Assembly (NCBI GenBank): GCA_023091735.1
Contig: JALKBU010001084.1
Coordinates: 1 to 17,022 of the forward strand
Direction of reading: 5' to 3'
Length of the DNA stretch: 17,022 nucleotides
Source of the DNA: Trichomonas tenax
Taxonomy: Eukaryota > Parabasalia > Trichomonadida > Trichomonadidae
Shown: one piece after another, positions 10,188-16,726 of the stretch
Layout of the letters: each line of letters starts with the position of its first letter
Numbering within the stretch: the first letter of the stretch is position 1
Notes under the pieces: generated by a model
The model's input: only the letters and a program-made list of their open reading frames with translations
The model's database searches: none
What the model was told of the DNA's origin: nothing
Position numbers and translations under genes: made by a program

Positions 10188-13100
10188 TTAAATTGATGTA
10201 AGCATATGCAAGTCTTCAAAAAAAAAAATAATAGTCTGCTTTAACATGAACGGCAAGTCTCTGCGGGATATTATCTGCCTCATCATCAGCGGTCCGTGCT
10301 TGAAATCCCCGCTGTCTCTCATTCTAACTTTCAAGAAACCGTTCTCAAGAGGATGAATAACAATCTCGAGATCGATTTTGTTCTGTGCCCACAACGATGA
10401 GCTTGGAGAGTTAGATCTTGCATCCCAAAGCACCAATATCTGAGATGTCTCCTTTTCCCCGTATTTGAACAAAATGTCATTCCTTGGATTGAATCTGCAA
10501 TCGATTTCGACAACATCATCATTGAGACTTAAAGATCCAAGAGAATCACAGAACTTTCTAAAAGATAGAGAAGTGTCAGCAAAAGGAATCTCATCTTTTG
10601 ATTCATCGCCAACATAAGACAACTTCACTAAGTGCTTCGCCAAGAAGCTCCTTTTGAAAATGTCGGAGATCGGTTCGATGAATGATTTGTCTGGAGCCGC
10701 GACTTGTAGTGTGTTTTGACTTGCATTATTTAACATTTCTGCAAATATCGGCATGTTCTTCATTCCCATGAACACATGCCAGGAGTCAGCGATAGAGCCT
10801 GAGTTGCTTACATCTGTGAACTTGCTGTCTCCTTCGATTGTAACTTCGTAGCGAGCGTTTCCCGCCTTCGACGACGTGTGGAGACTCACGAAATCTGTTT
10901 CACGCTTGAGTATGAAATATGAATCGACGCCACCAACTAAGACAATATCCATGTCGTTAGAGAGTGGTAAACTTCTGCATTGTCTGTTATAATTTGCGAG
11001 AAAGAAGAGATATTCTTCGTTCCTCTTCTTCCTATCTCTGTCGCGATGGAAAACTCTGTGCATGAAAGATAAACAAACTAACATCTGTTGTGAGTTGTGG
11101 TCCATCTGTAGCATTATTTCGACAATGAATTTGCATGCAATGCTGAAATATTTGTCTTGCTCACTTAATTTAAATAAACATTCAATATATTCATCAGCGA
11201 GTTGAACGTATTTGTCATTAAGTGAAACAAACAATTGAGCATAGCATGACAAGAAAGTTGTAGGTAATTCTGGTAAATCTGTTAAATCCTTCAAGTAATG
11301 AGAAATCAATTCTTTGAAATTTTGCAATTTAATTGTTGAATTGCAAAAGGCAACGAAAACATGAGAAACAGTTGAATCTATAACTCTAATTTGTTCTTTG
11401 TGCTTGAATATTTTGGTGATCTGTATAACTGCGTTGACGAGATTGTCTAAAACGGTTATTGATATATTGTTCGATGCGAGAATAACATGAATGCTTGAAA
11501 CGAGAAATTCTGTGTATAAATAAATATTCTCCAAGTCTGGATTCATTCTAGCGATAGAAGAAGTCAATACGTGGAAAATAGAGAAAGAAAAAGGCGCTGC
11601 ATCTAAAAAATATTGAGCCGAAATATAAAAACTCTTCGCGAAGAAATCTTCGCTTGTTCCTGTTGTTGCGATAACTAAAGATTGATTCCATTTCATTAAA
11701 TGCTTCGATGAAACTCTTGTCTTGAAAATATCTGAAAGAATAATGTTCGAAGATATAACTAATGATAGATTTCTATTTGGAAGACTGCAGGAACTGATGT
11801 GGTCCACCAATCTTTCGAAAAGTGGACCGGTGATGAAATTAAAGTCTAAATTGAGATCATCTGTGTATACGTATTTAATCAGTTGGAAGCACGCATCACA
11901 GAAAGCAGGAAGAAGAATGTAATCACAAAATGGATTAAAAGTATCAACGAAATTCAACAAAAACTTCAATGATTTTTCTTTGCTGAACTCTTGTGGAGGA
12001 GAATACAAGAAAGAGAATTCGAACTTCTTCCACGCTATCTGTGTGATGGACTCTATGTTGCTTACAAGCGATTTCATGGCAAATTTTAATGGATTTAAGT
12101 TCGCAATATCGATTTCTGCAGGAAACTTTTCTAAATCTGTCAATGGCCGCATAAATATGCAACAGAGGTATGTAGAGAAGTACAGTATTGCAATTGTTGT
12201 TATATTCGTGAGTTTATACTGTTCTAATATCACAGAAACATTTTGAATAAATTTTTGTAAATAAAGTTCTTCAGCATCGTAGTTATCGATAATAATTGCG
12301 AAGTATAAGCATATCAGAGTCATAATTGTTACTAGATCAGCTTGTGCGCAAATAAACGAAATTAATTTCTGTAAAAAATCCGTAGATTTGATTGCTTTCA
12401 TCATATGTGTAATAAGCATTCTCATGTGTAACACTGCTGACATGTATCCTTTGCTCATTGCAACTCCTTTCGATAATAAATTGGAATAACATGATAAAAG
12501 CTTGTAGAATATAAATTCATAGTCCTGAAGCGTTGCTATATAGCGTAGTTTCGATGAAGTTTCTGTTGTTGGATGAAAATAGACGTATTTTAAGATTTTC
12601 TTGCTGTCTGGCGTAATTTCTTTAGATCCATCAGTATGGAACTTGTAAGGGAACGAATTAATCAAGTAATCGAATGCTACGGCACAAGACGAAAGAATTT
12701 GATCATTTATCGCAATTTCGTTTTCATAATTGATTGAAGTTAACAGAGCTTCAAGGCATTCTATAATTGACTCATAGTTAAAGTATTCGATGGATAGTGG
12801 TGTGATTTGCTTTGCTAAATAAGAAATATAAAAATGCCGCGTCAAAGCATTGGCATAGGCCCTCGATTCAACGATGTGAATTGTAGAATGTCGTATATCG
12901 TGATATAAACAGTTCAAAACAATTTGCCAAAGCTTAATTTTGTTCTCACTTTTTCTACTCTCATCGATATATTGAAAGAAACAGTCCAGATCGTTTAAAT
13001 AATCTGAAATATCGGCTTTTTCGGGTGTTCCTACATTCAGTTTTTGATTTTCAGGCCCTAAATAGTAATTTGTGAAAAATTTCGGCCATTTTTTAACGAT

Positions 13101-13445
13101 AGTAGCATATGGCGTGAAGATGTATATCACTATAGCGGATCTCAATGTTACTCGTCGTATTGTTTGGTCATTATAAGGATTAATTAAAATTGAATATATA
13201 TCAGCGACTTCTGACGCCAAAGTTTTGAACACATTTGGGTATTTCTGGGCCATGTAAGTCAGAAATTTCAAGTACGAAACCAAAAAGTTCTTTAATGAAG
13301 AAAATATTTTTCTTTTATTGTCATTTTGAATGTAATCTATCAACGATTTCTTGAAATTCAAAATGAACAGTGACAATTCTCCATCGCTGACCCTGTCTTT
13401 GTCGTTTTCCCACAGCCCATAGATCTGTTTTAGAGAATCATCCAT
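10188..13445 (-). CDS. Alpha-solenoid protein with a degenerate Rap/Ral-GAP (tuberin-like) C-terminal domain
   Basis: A 1085-residue intronless protein. Residues 1 to about 900 are helical and Leu/Ile/Phe-rich, like the HEAT-type scaffold of RalGAP and tuberin subunits. The last 156 residues follow the Rap-GAP fold: FLAKHLVKLSYVG (family: the HKIGVIYV segment), FRKFCDSLG (family: FL..LG), ILVLWDARS, LEIVIHPLENGFLKVRM (family: VLIVIYPL-NG), and RRDLPFMLKQTIIF near 1061 (family: ..LP.LVR.TAI). These families stimulate GTP hydrolysis by Rap, Ral or Rheb GTPases. Two key parts look altered. The GGLD-containing loop after FL..LG is nearly absent. Where the family has GND, whose Asn is the catalytic thumb, the aligned residues are T1000-S1001-Q1002. 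I infer a scaffold or pseudo-GAP, perhaps partner of an active subunit elsewhere. ATG at 13445 gives the full frame; no perfect initiator is seen, only GCATTGA just before it. Confidence 0.8.
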   Translation of the reverse strand: MDDSLKQIYGLWENDKDRVSDGELSLFILNFKKSLIDYIQNDNKRKIFSSLKNFLVSYLKFLTYMAQKYPNVFKTLASEVADIYSILINPYNDQTIRRVTLRSAIVIYIFTPYATIVKKWPKFFTNYYLGPENQKLNVGTPEKADISDYLNDLDCFFQYIDESRKSENKIKLWQIVLNCLYHDIRHSTIHIVESRAYANALTRHFYISYLAKQITPLSIEYFNYESIIECLEALLTSINYENEIAINDQILSSCAVAFDYLINSFPYKFHTDGSKEITPDSKKILKYVYFHPTTETSSKLRYIATLQDYEFIFYKLLSCYSNLLSKGVAMSKGYMSAVLHMRMLITHMMKAIKSTDFLQKLISFICAQADLVTIMTLICLYFAIIIDNYDAEELYLQKFIQNVSVILEQYKLTNITTIAILYFSTYLCCIFMRPLTDLEKFPAEIDIANLNPLKFAMKSLVSNIESITQIAWKKFEFSFLYSPPQEFSKEKSLKFLLNFVDTFNPFCDYILLPAFCDACFQLIKYVYTDDLNLDFNFITGPLFERLVDHISSCSLPNRNLSLVISSNIILSDIFKTRVSSKHLMKWNQSLVIATTGTSEDFFAKSFYISAQYFLDAAPFSFSIFHVLTSSIARMNPDLENIYLYTEFLVSSIHVILASNNISITVLDNLVNAVIQITKIFKHKEQIRVIDSTVSHVFVAFCNSTIKLQNFKELISHYLKDLTDLPELPTTFLSCYAQLFVSLNDKYVQLADEYIECLFKLSEQDKYFSIACKFIVEIMLQMDHNSQQMLVCLSFMHRVFHRDRDRKKRNEEYLFFLANYNRQCRSLPLSNDMDIVLVGGVDSYFILKRETDFVSLHTSSKAGNARYEVTIEGDSKFTDVSNSGSIADSWHVFMGMKNMPIFAEMLNNASQNTLQVAAPDKSFIEPISDIFKRSFLAKHLVKLSYVGDESKDEIPFADTSLSFRKFCDSLGSLSLNDDVVEIDCRFNPRNDILFKYGEKETSQILVLWDARSNSPSSSLWAQNKIDLEIVIHPLENGFLKVRMRDSGDFKHGPLMMRQIISRRDLPFMLKQTIIFFFEDLHMLTSI

Positions 13446-13967
13446 TCAATGCTTTATTTCCGATTCTTACGATTTTTTTTTTTAGAAATCAAAAATTTAT
13501 TCTTTTACTTTAATTTCGGTTTCAATATTTTGATTTCTAAAAATCAAAATAGGTGTTTCGCATTCTTTTTAGATTTTTAATCTAAATACACGATTTTTTT
13601 AATATAAAGTTTACACAAATTCAATTTTGAATTTCAAAATAATCAAAATTTCGCTTCTTAGCCTTTATAAATTTGTAGATTTTAACGATTCAAGAGATGT
13701 TTACAATATAATGATGATTGAAAAATGATTTTTTCCCCACTTTTCCAAATGATAAAGATTTTTTTGACAATGTAAATTACAAATATTAAAATAAAAAAGA
13801 TAGTGATCAGCAGACACTGTATATTCGAAAACATGAAATTGTATGCATTATAAATATTAGGAAAGCGATGAGAAATTTGTTAATTTGGATATAAAAAAAT
13901 GCGAAATGCATAACTGTTAAGGCAAAGAGTGTAAAAGCAAACAGAAAATTTTATAACTAAACAAAAC
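13446..13967. other. AT-rich intergenic region with an inverted repeat
   Basis: This holds the promoter of the GAP-like gene and the 3' flank of the small gene to its right. It is extremely AT-rich with homopolymer runs. The only structure I can name is an exact 16-nt inverted repeat close to the GAP-like start, listed separately. No coding frame or RNA gene is supported. Confidence 0.6.
13479..13543. repeat. Inverted repeat upstream of the GAP-like gene
   Basis: TTTTTAGAAATCAAAA at 13479-13494 and its exact reverse complement TTTTGATTTCTAAAAA at 13528-13543 are separated by 33 nt. The right arm also forms a smaller local palindrome with the bases following it. It lies 34-98 nt upstream of the ATG, so it could be a regulatory element or a small transposon relic. 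In such AT-rich DNA chance is also plausible. Confidence 0.55.
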
Positions 13968-14369
13968 TCATGCATTGAACTTCCCACGAGGTAGAAAATC
14001 AAATGGTCCTGGAACATAATTTGTATTTATTGATTCTAAGTACAAATCTATCTTAGGCTGTACATGGAAACTTGCAGGGCATTGCCAGCTTACACTTTGA
14101 CCTTGATTAAAAACGTTTTGCGACGGTATAACTTGATATTGTTGCTGCTGAGGGTAATAATATATATATTGCTGCTGCATATACTGCTGTTGATCTGTTA
14201 TTAGATTATCAAGCAAGAATACGGCTTTTCGACCTTTATTCCGATTTCGATGTTTTTTGTTTTCAACTCGTATATTAGTTAATGGACGAACGTCCTCCCC
14301 TCCGTCATCCTCAGATTCATCGGAGTAATCATCTTCAGGACTTTGTGCTTCAGGTGATGCTCGTTTCAT
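13968..14369 (-). CDS. Small acidic/basic, Gln- and Tyr-rich protein of unknown function
   Basis: A 133-residue frame from ATG at 14369. The N-terminal third is acidic (EDDYSDESEDDGGEDV). A basic run KKHRNRNKGRK that could serve as a nuclear localisation or RNA-binding patch follows. Next come LLDNLITDQQQYMQQQYIYY and another Gln/Tyr run, and the chain ends NYVPGPFDFLPRGKFNA. The compositional blocks look like a disordered nuclear or RNA-associated protein rather than random translation, and the C-terminal part is not low-complexity. It is the last gene of host-like character before the repeat array. I do not recognise a family. Confidence 0.6.
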   Translation of the reverse strand: MKRASPEAQSPEDDYSDESEDDGGEDVRPLTNIRVENKKHRNRNKGRKAVFLLDNLITDQQQYMQQQYIYYYPQQQQYQVIPSQNVFNQGQSVSWQCPASFHVQPKIDLYLESINTNYVPGPFDFLPRGKFNA

Positions 14370-14471
14370 GGTTCAATAAAATCTATTAAAAATCTCATTC
14401 ACAAACAAATATTTTACTATAATTTAGGGTATTATAAAGAGTCACGAAAAAGTGACATGCTTACATGGCAG

Positions 14472-14807
14472 TTATAAACAAGTTTTGACATGTAAAGGAT
14501 GCCATTTTAACAAAGGGTGTTCTATTAAGCTTGATAGAAACTGCAATCCGTCAGTGAATTCAGGAATAACATATGTAGGAGGTTCTGATGGTATAATAGT
14601 TTCTGATCCGTCTTCATTTTTAATTGTTTTTCCTTCTCTTCCTTCTTTCCCAAAACCATTAATTTCATGAACCGTTAAGCGTTTGATGTTTTGATGTTCA
14701 TGGTTGACATCTGCCTTATTATTTAATTCCATCAGTAAGTCTTTATCATTAATATTTATTTCCTGAGTATATATTTTACCCACTTTTATATTTGTCTGTT
14801 CTTGTGT
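14472..14807 (-). pseudogene. Phage-like fibre protein fragment (cassette A)
   Basis: A minus-strand frame of 111 codons plus TAA at 14474-14472. The segment NNKADVNHEHQNIKRLTVHE followed by INGFGKEGREGKT has the style of phage and virus tail-fibre shafts (short repeats with N-K-A-D-x-N-H-x-H). No ATG opens it. The frame runs out of the hairpin at 14820 through the shared bases AGTTAGTAAT and would need a GTG at 14783 or an upstream exon. I read it as the 3' end of a fibre gene joined to a repeat module. The same frame relative to the hairpin is used by the fragment at 16376. The last residues (LLKWHPLHVKTCL) do not look like a fibre tip and may be novel or out-of-frame. Confidence 0.5.
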
Positions 14808-14864
14808 AGTTAGTAATAAGATGTTCGCATCCCTCGTGACTTCGCCACGAGTTCTGCTAACATC
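14808..14864. repeat. Hairpin module, copy A
   Basis: AGTTAGTAAT at 14808-14817, two bases, then a 45-nt hairpin at 14820-14864. Outer arms are GATGTTCGCA and TGCTAACATC (one mismatch), inner arms CTCGTG and CACGAG, loop acttcgc. It differs from copy B at two hairpin positions. All full copies share the ten-base flank on the left and an AT-rich spacer on the right, and the ORF fragment to the left loses its 5' end here. Confidence 0.9.
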
Positions 14865-15233
14865 TTTTTATATAATTACTGAAATCGTAAATCATAAAAA
14901 CAATAATTTATTAATACTAATATTTACGATAGAGTTAATTTTACAAATTAGGGTCCCCCATATAGAAAATAAATTTTTGAATTGCTTACAAAATTAACGT
15001 TAAAATTGATTTTGAAACTAATAACTTTATAAAATTTATTCAGTTTTTGAAAAAATAATTTATGACTAACTAACTAACTAAGAAAAGAAAGCGAAAGGAA
15101 TTTATGAAGTAAGAAATTTGAAAATTAATTTTAGTGGTTATGAGAGAAAATTTGATGTTTTACGTTACTTTATAAGTCAAGATTAGGATTTATGAAGTAA
15201 GAAATTTGAAAAATAATTTCAAAATAAACTTAT
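14865..15233. repeat. Conserved AT-rich spacer, copy A (long form)
   Basis: Shares with the other copies the segment GTCCCCCATATAGAAAATAA and AAATTTTTGAATTGCTTACA, then a TGAC(TAAC)n microsatellite at about 15063 and the TTTATGAAGTAAGAAATTTG block. It carries extra sequence after the hairpin (14871-14925) that only the half copy at 15556 also has. It lacks the GC-rich twin palindrome present in two others, and the TTTATGAAGTAAGAAATTTG block occurs twice. No coding frame is supported. Confidence 0.8.
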
Positions 15234-15331
15234 TTAATAAACCCTATACCACGTGTAAACAGTAATGTATGGAGGCATGTAATCAGTACCTGAACCAGTG
15301 TCGGCAGTGTTTCCGTAAACTGAATGAATGT
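15234..15331 (-). pseudogene. Truncated duplicate of a phage-like fibre tip (cassette B)
   Basis: The last 32 codons of the fibre tip found complete at 16376-16669, from Y-I-H-S-V-Y-G-N-T to TWYRVY and TAA. About 97 bases match that copy with three differences, one of them A to T at the residue before WYRV. The fragment stops abruptly where the shared bases AGTTAGTAAT of the hairpin module begin, so everything upstream of the tip is missing. Relative to the hairpin it is in a different reading phase from fragments A and D. It has no start codon and is a gene remnant or an alternative 3' cassette. Confidence 0.8.
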
Positions 15332-15388
15332 AGTTAGTAATTAGATGTTCGCATCCCTCGTGTCTTCGCCACGAGTTCTGCGAACATC
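15332..15388. repeat. Hairpin module, copy B
   Basis: AGTTAGTAAT at 15332-15341, two bases, then the 45-nt hairpin at 15344-15388: GATGTTCGCA, tcc, CTCGTG, tcttcgc, CACGAG, ttc, TGCGAACATC. The ten-base outer arms are exact complements. Confidence 0.92.
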
Positions 15389-15535
15389 TTTTTAAATATA
15401 TTTACGACAGAATTAGTTTTACAAGTTAGGTCCCCCCATATAGAAAATAAATTTTTGAATTTCTTACAAATTAACTTTAATTTTATTTTGGAATTCCTGA
15501 TTTATAAAATTTATTCAGTTTTTGAAAAAAATAAT
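15389..15535. repeat. Conserved AT-rich spacer, copy B (truncated)
   Basis: Has the common core (TTTACGACAGAATTAGTTTT, then a C-run, ATATAGAAAATAA and GGAATTCCTGATTTATAAAA) and stops after a run of A at 15535, where it is joined directly to a half hairpin. It therefore lacks the TGACTAAC microsatellite and everything beyond. Confidence 0.85.
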
Positions 15536-15555
15536 CCACGAGTTCTGCGAACATC
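15536..15555. repeat. Half hairpin, right arm only
   Basis: The sequence CCACGAGTTCTGCGAACATC is the right half of the copy A/B hairpin, starting at its loop. No left half and no AGTTAGTAAT flank are present. The break lies at the hairpin apex, suggesting that a deletion or joining event used the hairpin tip. Confidence 0.9.
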
Positions 15556-15847
15556 TTTTTATATAATTACTGAAATCACAAATTACAAAACGAATAATTT
15601 ATTAATACAAATATTTACGACAGAATTAGTTTTACAAGTTAGGTGCCATCCCCATATGAAAAATAAATTTTTGAATTTCTTACAAAATTAACGTTAAAAT
15701 TTATTTTGGAATTCCTGATTTATAAAATTTATTCAGTTTTAAAAATAATTTATGACTAACTAACTAAGAAAAGAAAGCGAAGGGCTTCGCCCCAGCCCGA
15801 AGGGCAAGGATTTATGAAGTCAGAAATTTGAAAATTAATTTTAGTGG
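15556..15847. repeat. Conserved AT-rich spacer, copy B-prime
   Basis: Complete spacer following the half hairpin. It includes the extra segment shared with copy A, an altered C-run (GTGCCATCCCCATATG), the GACTAACTAACTAAG microsatellite, the GC-rich twin palindrome (15777-15805) and the block GAAATTTGAAAATTAATTTT ending AGTGG. The TTA that follows at 15848-15850 is the stop codon, read on the minus strand, of fragment C. Confidence 0.85.
15777..15805. repeat. GC-rich twin palindrome (first copy)
   Basis: Two adjacent small hairpins, GCGAAGGGCTTCGC (15777-15790) and GCCCGAAGGGC (15795-15805), joined by CCCA. They stand out in very AT-rich surroundings. The first arm set can also pair with the second. 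The copy A spacer lacks exactly this element at the same place. Confidence 0.9.
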
Positions 15848-16042
15848 TTATTCTGATTTCTTTTCTTCTTCCTGCTTCTTCTTTGCTTCGGGACTTTGTC
15901 CCTCAAGGGCTTTAGCCCTTTCCTCTGCTTCTCTCATACACTTACTTATCCATCTCGGATTCTTCTGTCTTCCTGCAGCAAGTGCAGCCAATTGTTTTTC
16001 TGTACACTTACGTTTTGGCTTAACTGGTTTTTCCTCCGTTGC
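15848..16042 (-). pseudogene. Basic coiled 3' gene fragment (cassette C)
   Basis: A 64-codon minus-strand frame plus TAA at 15850-15848. It starts directly after a TGA at the hairpin-module border. It encodes KPVKPKRKCTEKQLAALAAG, then RQKNPRWISKCMREAEERAK and a Lys/Glu-rich end. The TEKQLAALAAGRQ type of segment resembles short basic motifs common in large DNA viruses and mobile elements, which is a weak hint only. No ATG is suitably placed except an internal Met, so the piece is a 5'-truncated remnant. Two small palindromes (15890-15902 and 15905-15920) lie inside it in frame, coding for about KALEGQSPE. The opposite-strand frame here is rejected because it is rich in S, F and C with no motif. 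Confidence 0.55.
15890..15920. repeat. Twin palindrome inside a coding fragment
   Basis: GGGACTTTGTCCC (15890-15902) and AAGGGCTTTAGCCCTT (15905-15920) are two small perfect hairpins separated by two bases. Both have the pattern stem, CTT plus two bases, stem. That pattern also appears in the spacer twin palindrome (GGGCTTCGCCC) and in the loop of the 45-nt hairpins (GACTTCGCC). Confidence 0.85.
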
Positions 16043-16044
16043 TC

Positions 16045-16101
16045 AGTTAGTAATTAGATGTTCGTGGAAGCCACGGCGAAGTCGTGGATTCTGCGAACAT
16101 C
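16045..16101. repeat. Hairpin module, copy C (inverted hairpin)
   Basis: AGTTAGTAAT at 16045-16054, two bases, then the 45-nt hairpin at 16057-16101. Outer arms pair over eight bases plus two G-T wobbles. Inner arms are CCACG and CGTGG with loop gcgaagt. The loop is the reverse complement of the loop in copy A, and the whole hairpin matches the reverse complement of copy D at 41 of 45 positions, while the flanks keep the same direction. Confidence 0.88.
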
Positions 16102-16375
16102 TATTTAAATATATTTACGACAGAATTAGTTTTACAAGTTAGGTTCCCCCCCTATATAGAAAATAAATTTTTGAATTACTTACAAAACTAACGTTAATTT
16201 TATTTTGGAATTCCTGACTTTATAAAATCTAATCAGTTTTTAAAATAATTTATGACAAACTAACTAACTAAGAAAAGAAAGCGAAGGGCTTCGCCCCAGC
16301 CCGAAGGGCAAGGATTTATAAAGTCAGAAATTTGAAAATTAATTTTAGTGGTTATGAGAGAAAATGTATTCAGTT
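16102..16375. repeat. Conserved AT-rich spacer, copy C
   Basis: Common core with TTTACGACAGAATTAGTTTT, the longest C-run of the set (seven C), CTATATAGAAAATAA, GGAATTCCTGACTTTATAAA, a TAACTAACTAAG tract, the twin palindrome (16281-16309) and the GAAATTTGAAAATTAATTTT block. It ends at the stop codon of the fibre fragment to its right. Confidence 0.88.
16281..16309. repeat. GC-rich twin palindrome (second copy)
   Basis: Identical in sequence to the element at 15777-15805 and at the same place in the spacer. GCGAAGGGCTTCGC is followed by CCCA and GCCCGAAGGGC. Confidence 0.92.
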
Positions 16376-16669
16376 TTAATAAACCCTATACCACGCATAA
16401 ACAGTAATGTATGGAGGCATGTAATCAGTACCTGAACCGGTGTCGGCAGTGTTTCCGTAAACTGAATGAATGTGGCTTCCTGCATGATCAATGATTAAAC
16501 CCGTGTTGTATTCTCTGTTATCTGATGAAATATCATATCGTGAAATCGTTTCTTTTCCTCCGTTACCGCATCCGTAATAACCTCTATTACTGATTAAATG
16601 AGTATGAGCTCCTGCCAATGATGTTGTACCCGAAAAGTAATGATTGTGTGTAGGTAGGTTATCTACTGA
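16376..16669 (-). pseudogene. Phage-type fibre tip domain with His-x-His motifs (cassette D)
   Basis: Ninety-seven codons plus TAA at 16378-16376. The chain contains three HxH motifs (THNHYFSGTTSLAGAHTH and GSHIHSVYGNTADTGSG) and ends MPPYITVYAWYRVY. This is the layout of the C-terminal receptor-binding tip of many phage tail fibres, where HxH clusters bind metal inside a beta-stranded trimer (known for T4 gp37), with a final Y-I-x-V-Y-x-W strand. The frame stays open upstream through AGTTAGTAAT and the hairpin but has no ATG there and meets a stop in the spacer. The fragment therefore lacks its shaft and probably its start. A shorter duplicate sits at 15234. In a protist genome it most likely derives from a virus-like or Maverick-like element, or from bacterial DNA. 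Confidence 0.7.
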
Positions 16670-16726
16670 AGTTAGTAATGTGATGTTCGCATAATCCACG
16701 ACTGCGCCGTGGCTTCTGCGAACATC
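16670..16726. repeat. Hairpin module, copy D
   Basis: AGTTAGTAAT at 16670-16679, two bases, then the 45-nt hairpin at 16682-16726: GATGTTCGCA, taat, CCACG, actgcgc, CGTGG, cttc, TGCGAACATC. Outer arms are perfect. The inner arms differ in sequence from copies A and B yet still pair. Confidence 0.92.

Noticed and set aside
14452..14670. Plus-strand 72-codon frame
   Set aside because: It overlaps the fibre-like fragment on the other strand, whose residues show recognisable fibre-shaft style; this one does not.
15455..15691. Plus-strand 78-codon frame across the half hairpin
   Set aside because: It lies entirely in repeated spacer DNA, and other copies of that spacer do not keep the frame.
15828..16142. 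Plus-strand 104-codon frame
   Set aside because: It is antisense to the Lys/Glu-rich fragment C and runs through the hairpin into spacer. It is rich in S, F and C and has no motif.
14820..16726. A 17-codon ATG-to-TAA mini-ORF on the minus strand of all four full hairpins (for example MFAELVAKTRGMRTSNY)
   Set aside because: Start and end residues are fixed by the conserved stems and flank, and the middle changes completely when the hairpin is flipped. Selection on a peptide is therefore not needed.
14808..16726. Helitron 3' end (hairpin followed by about 10 nt and CTAA on the minus strand)
   Set aside because: The hairpin-to-CTAA spacing is suggestive. However, the shared sequence continues past CTAA to CTAACT, no matching 5' terminus or Rep/helicase is visible, and the insertion site is not shown to be A/T.
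14820..16726. CRISPR-like array
   Set aside because: Repeats are 45-nt hairpins separated by hundreds of bases of conserved spacer and gene pieces, not by short unique spacers.
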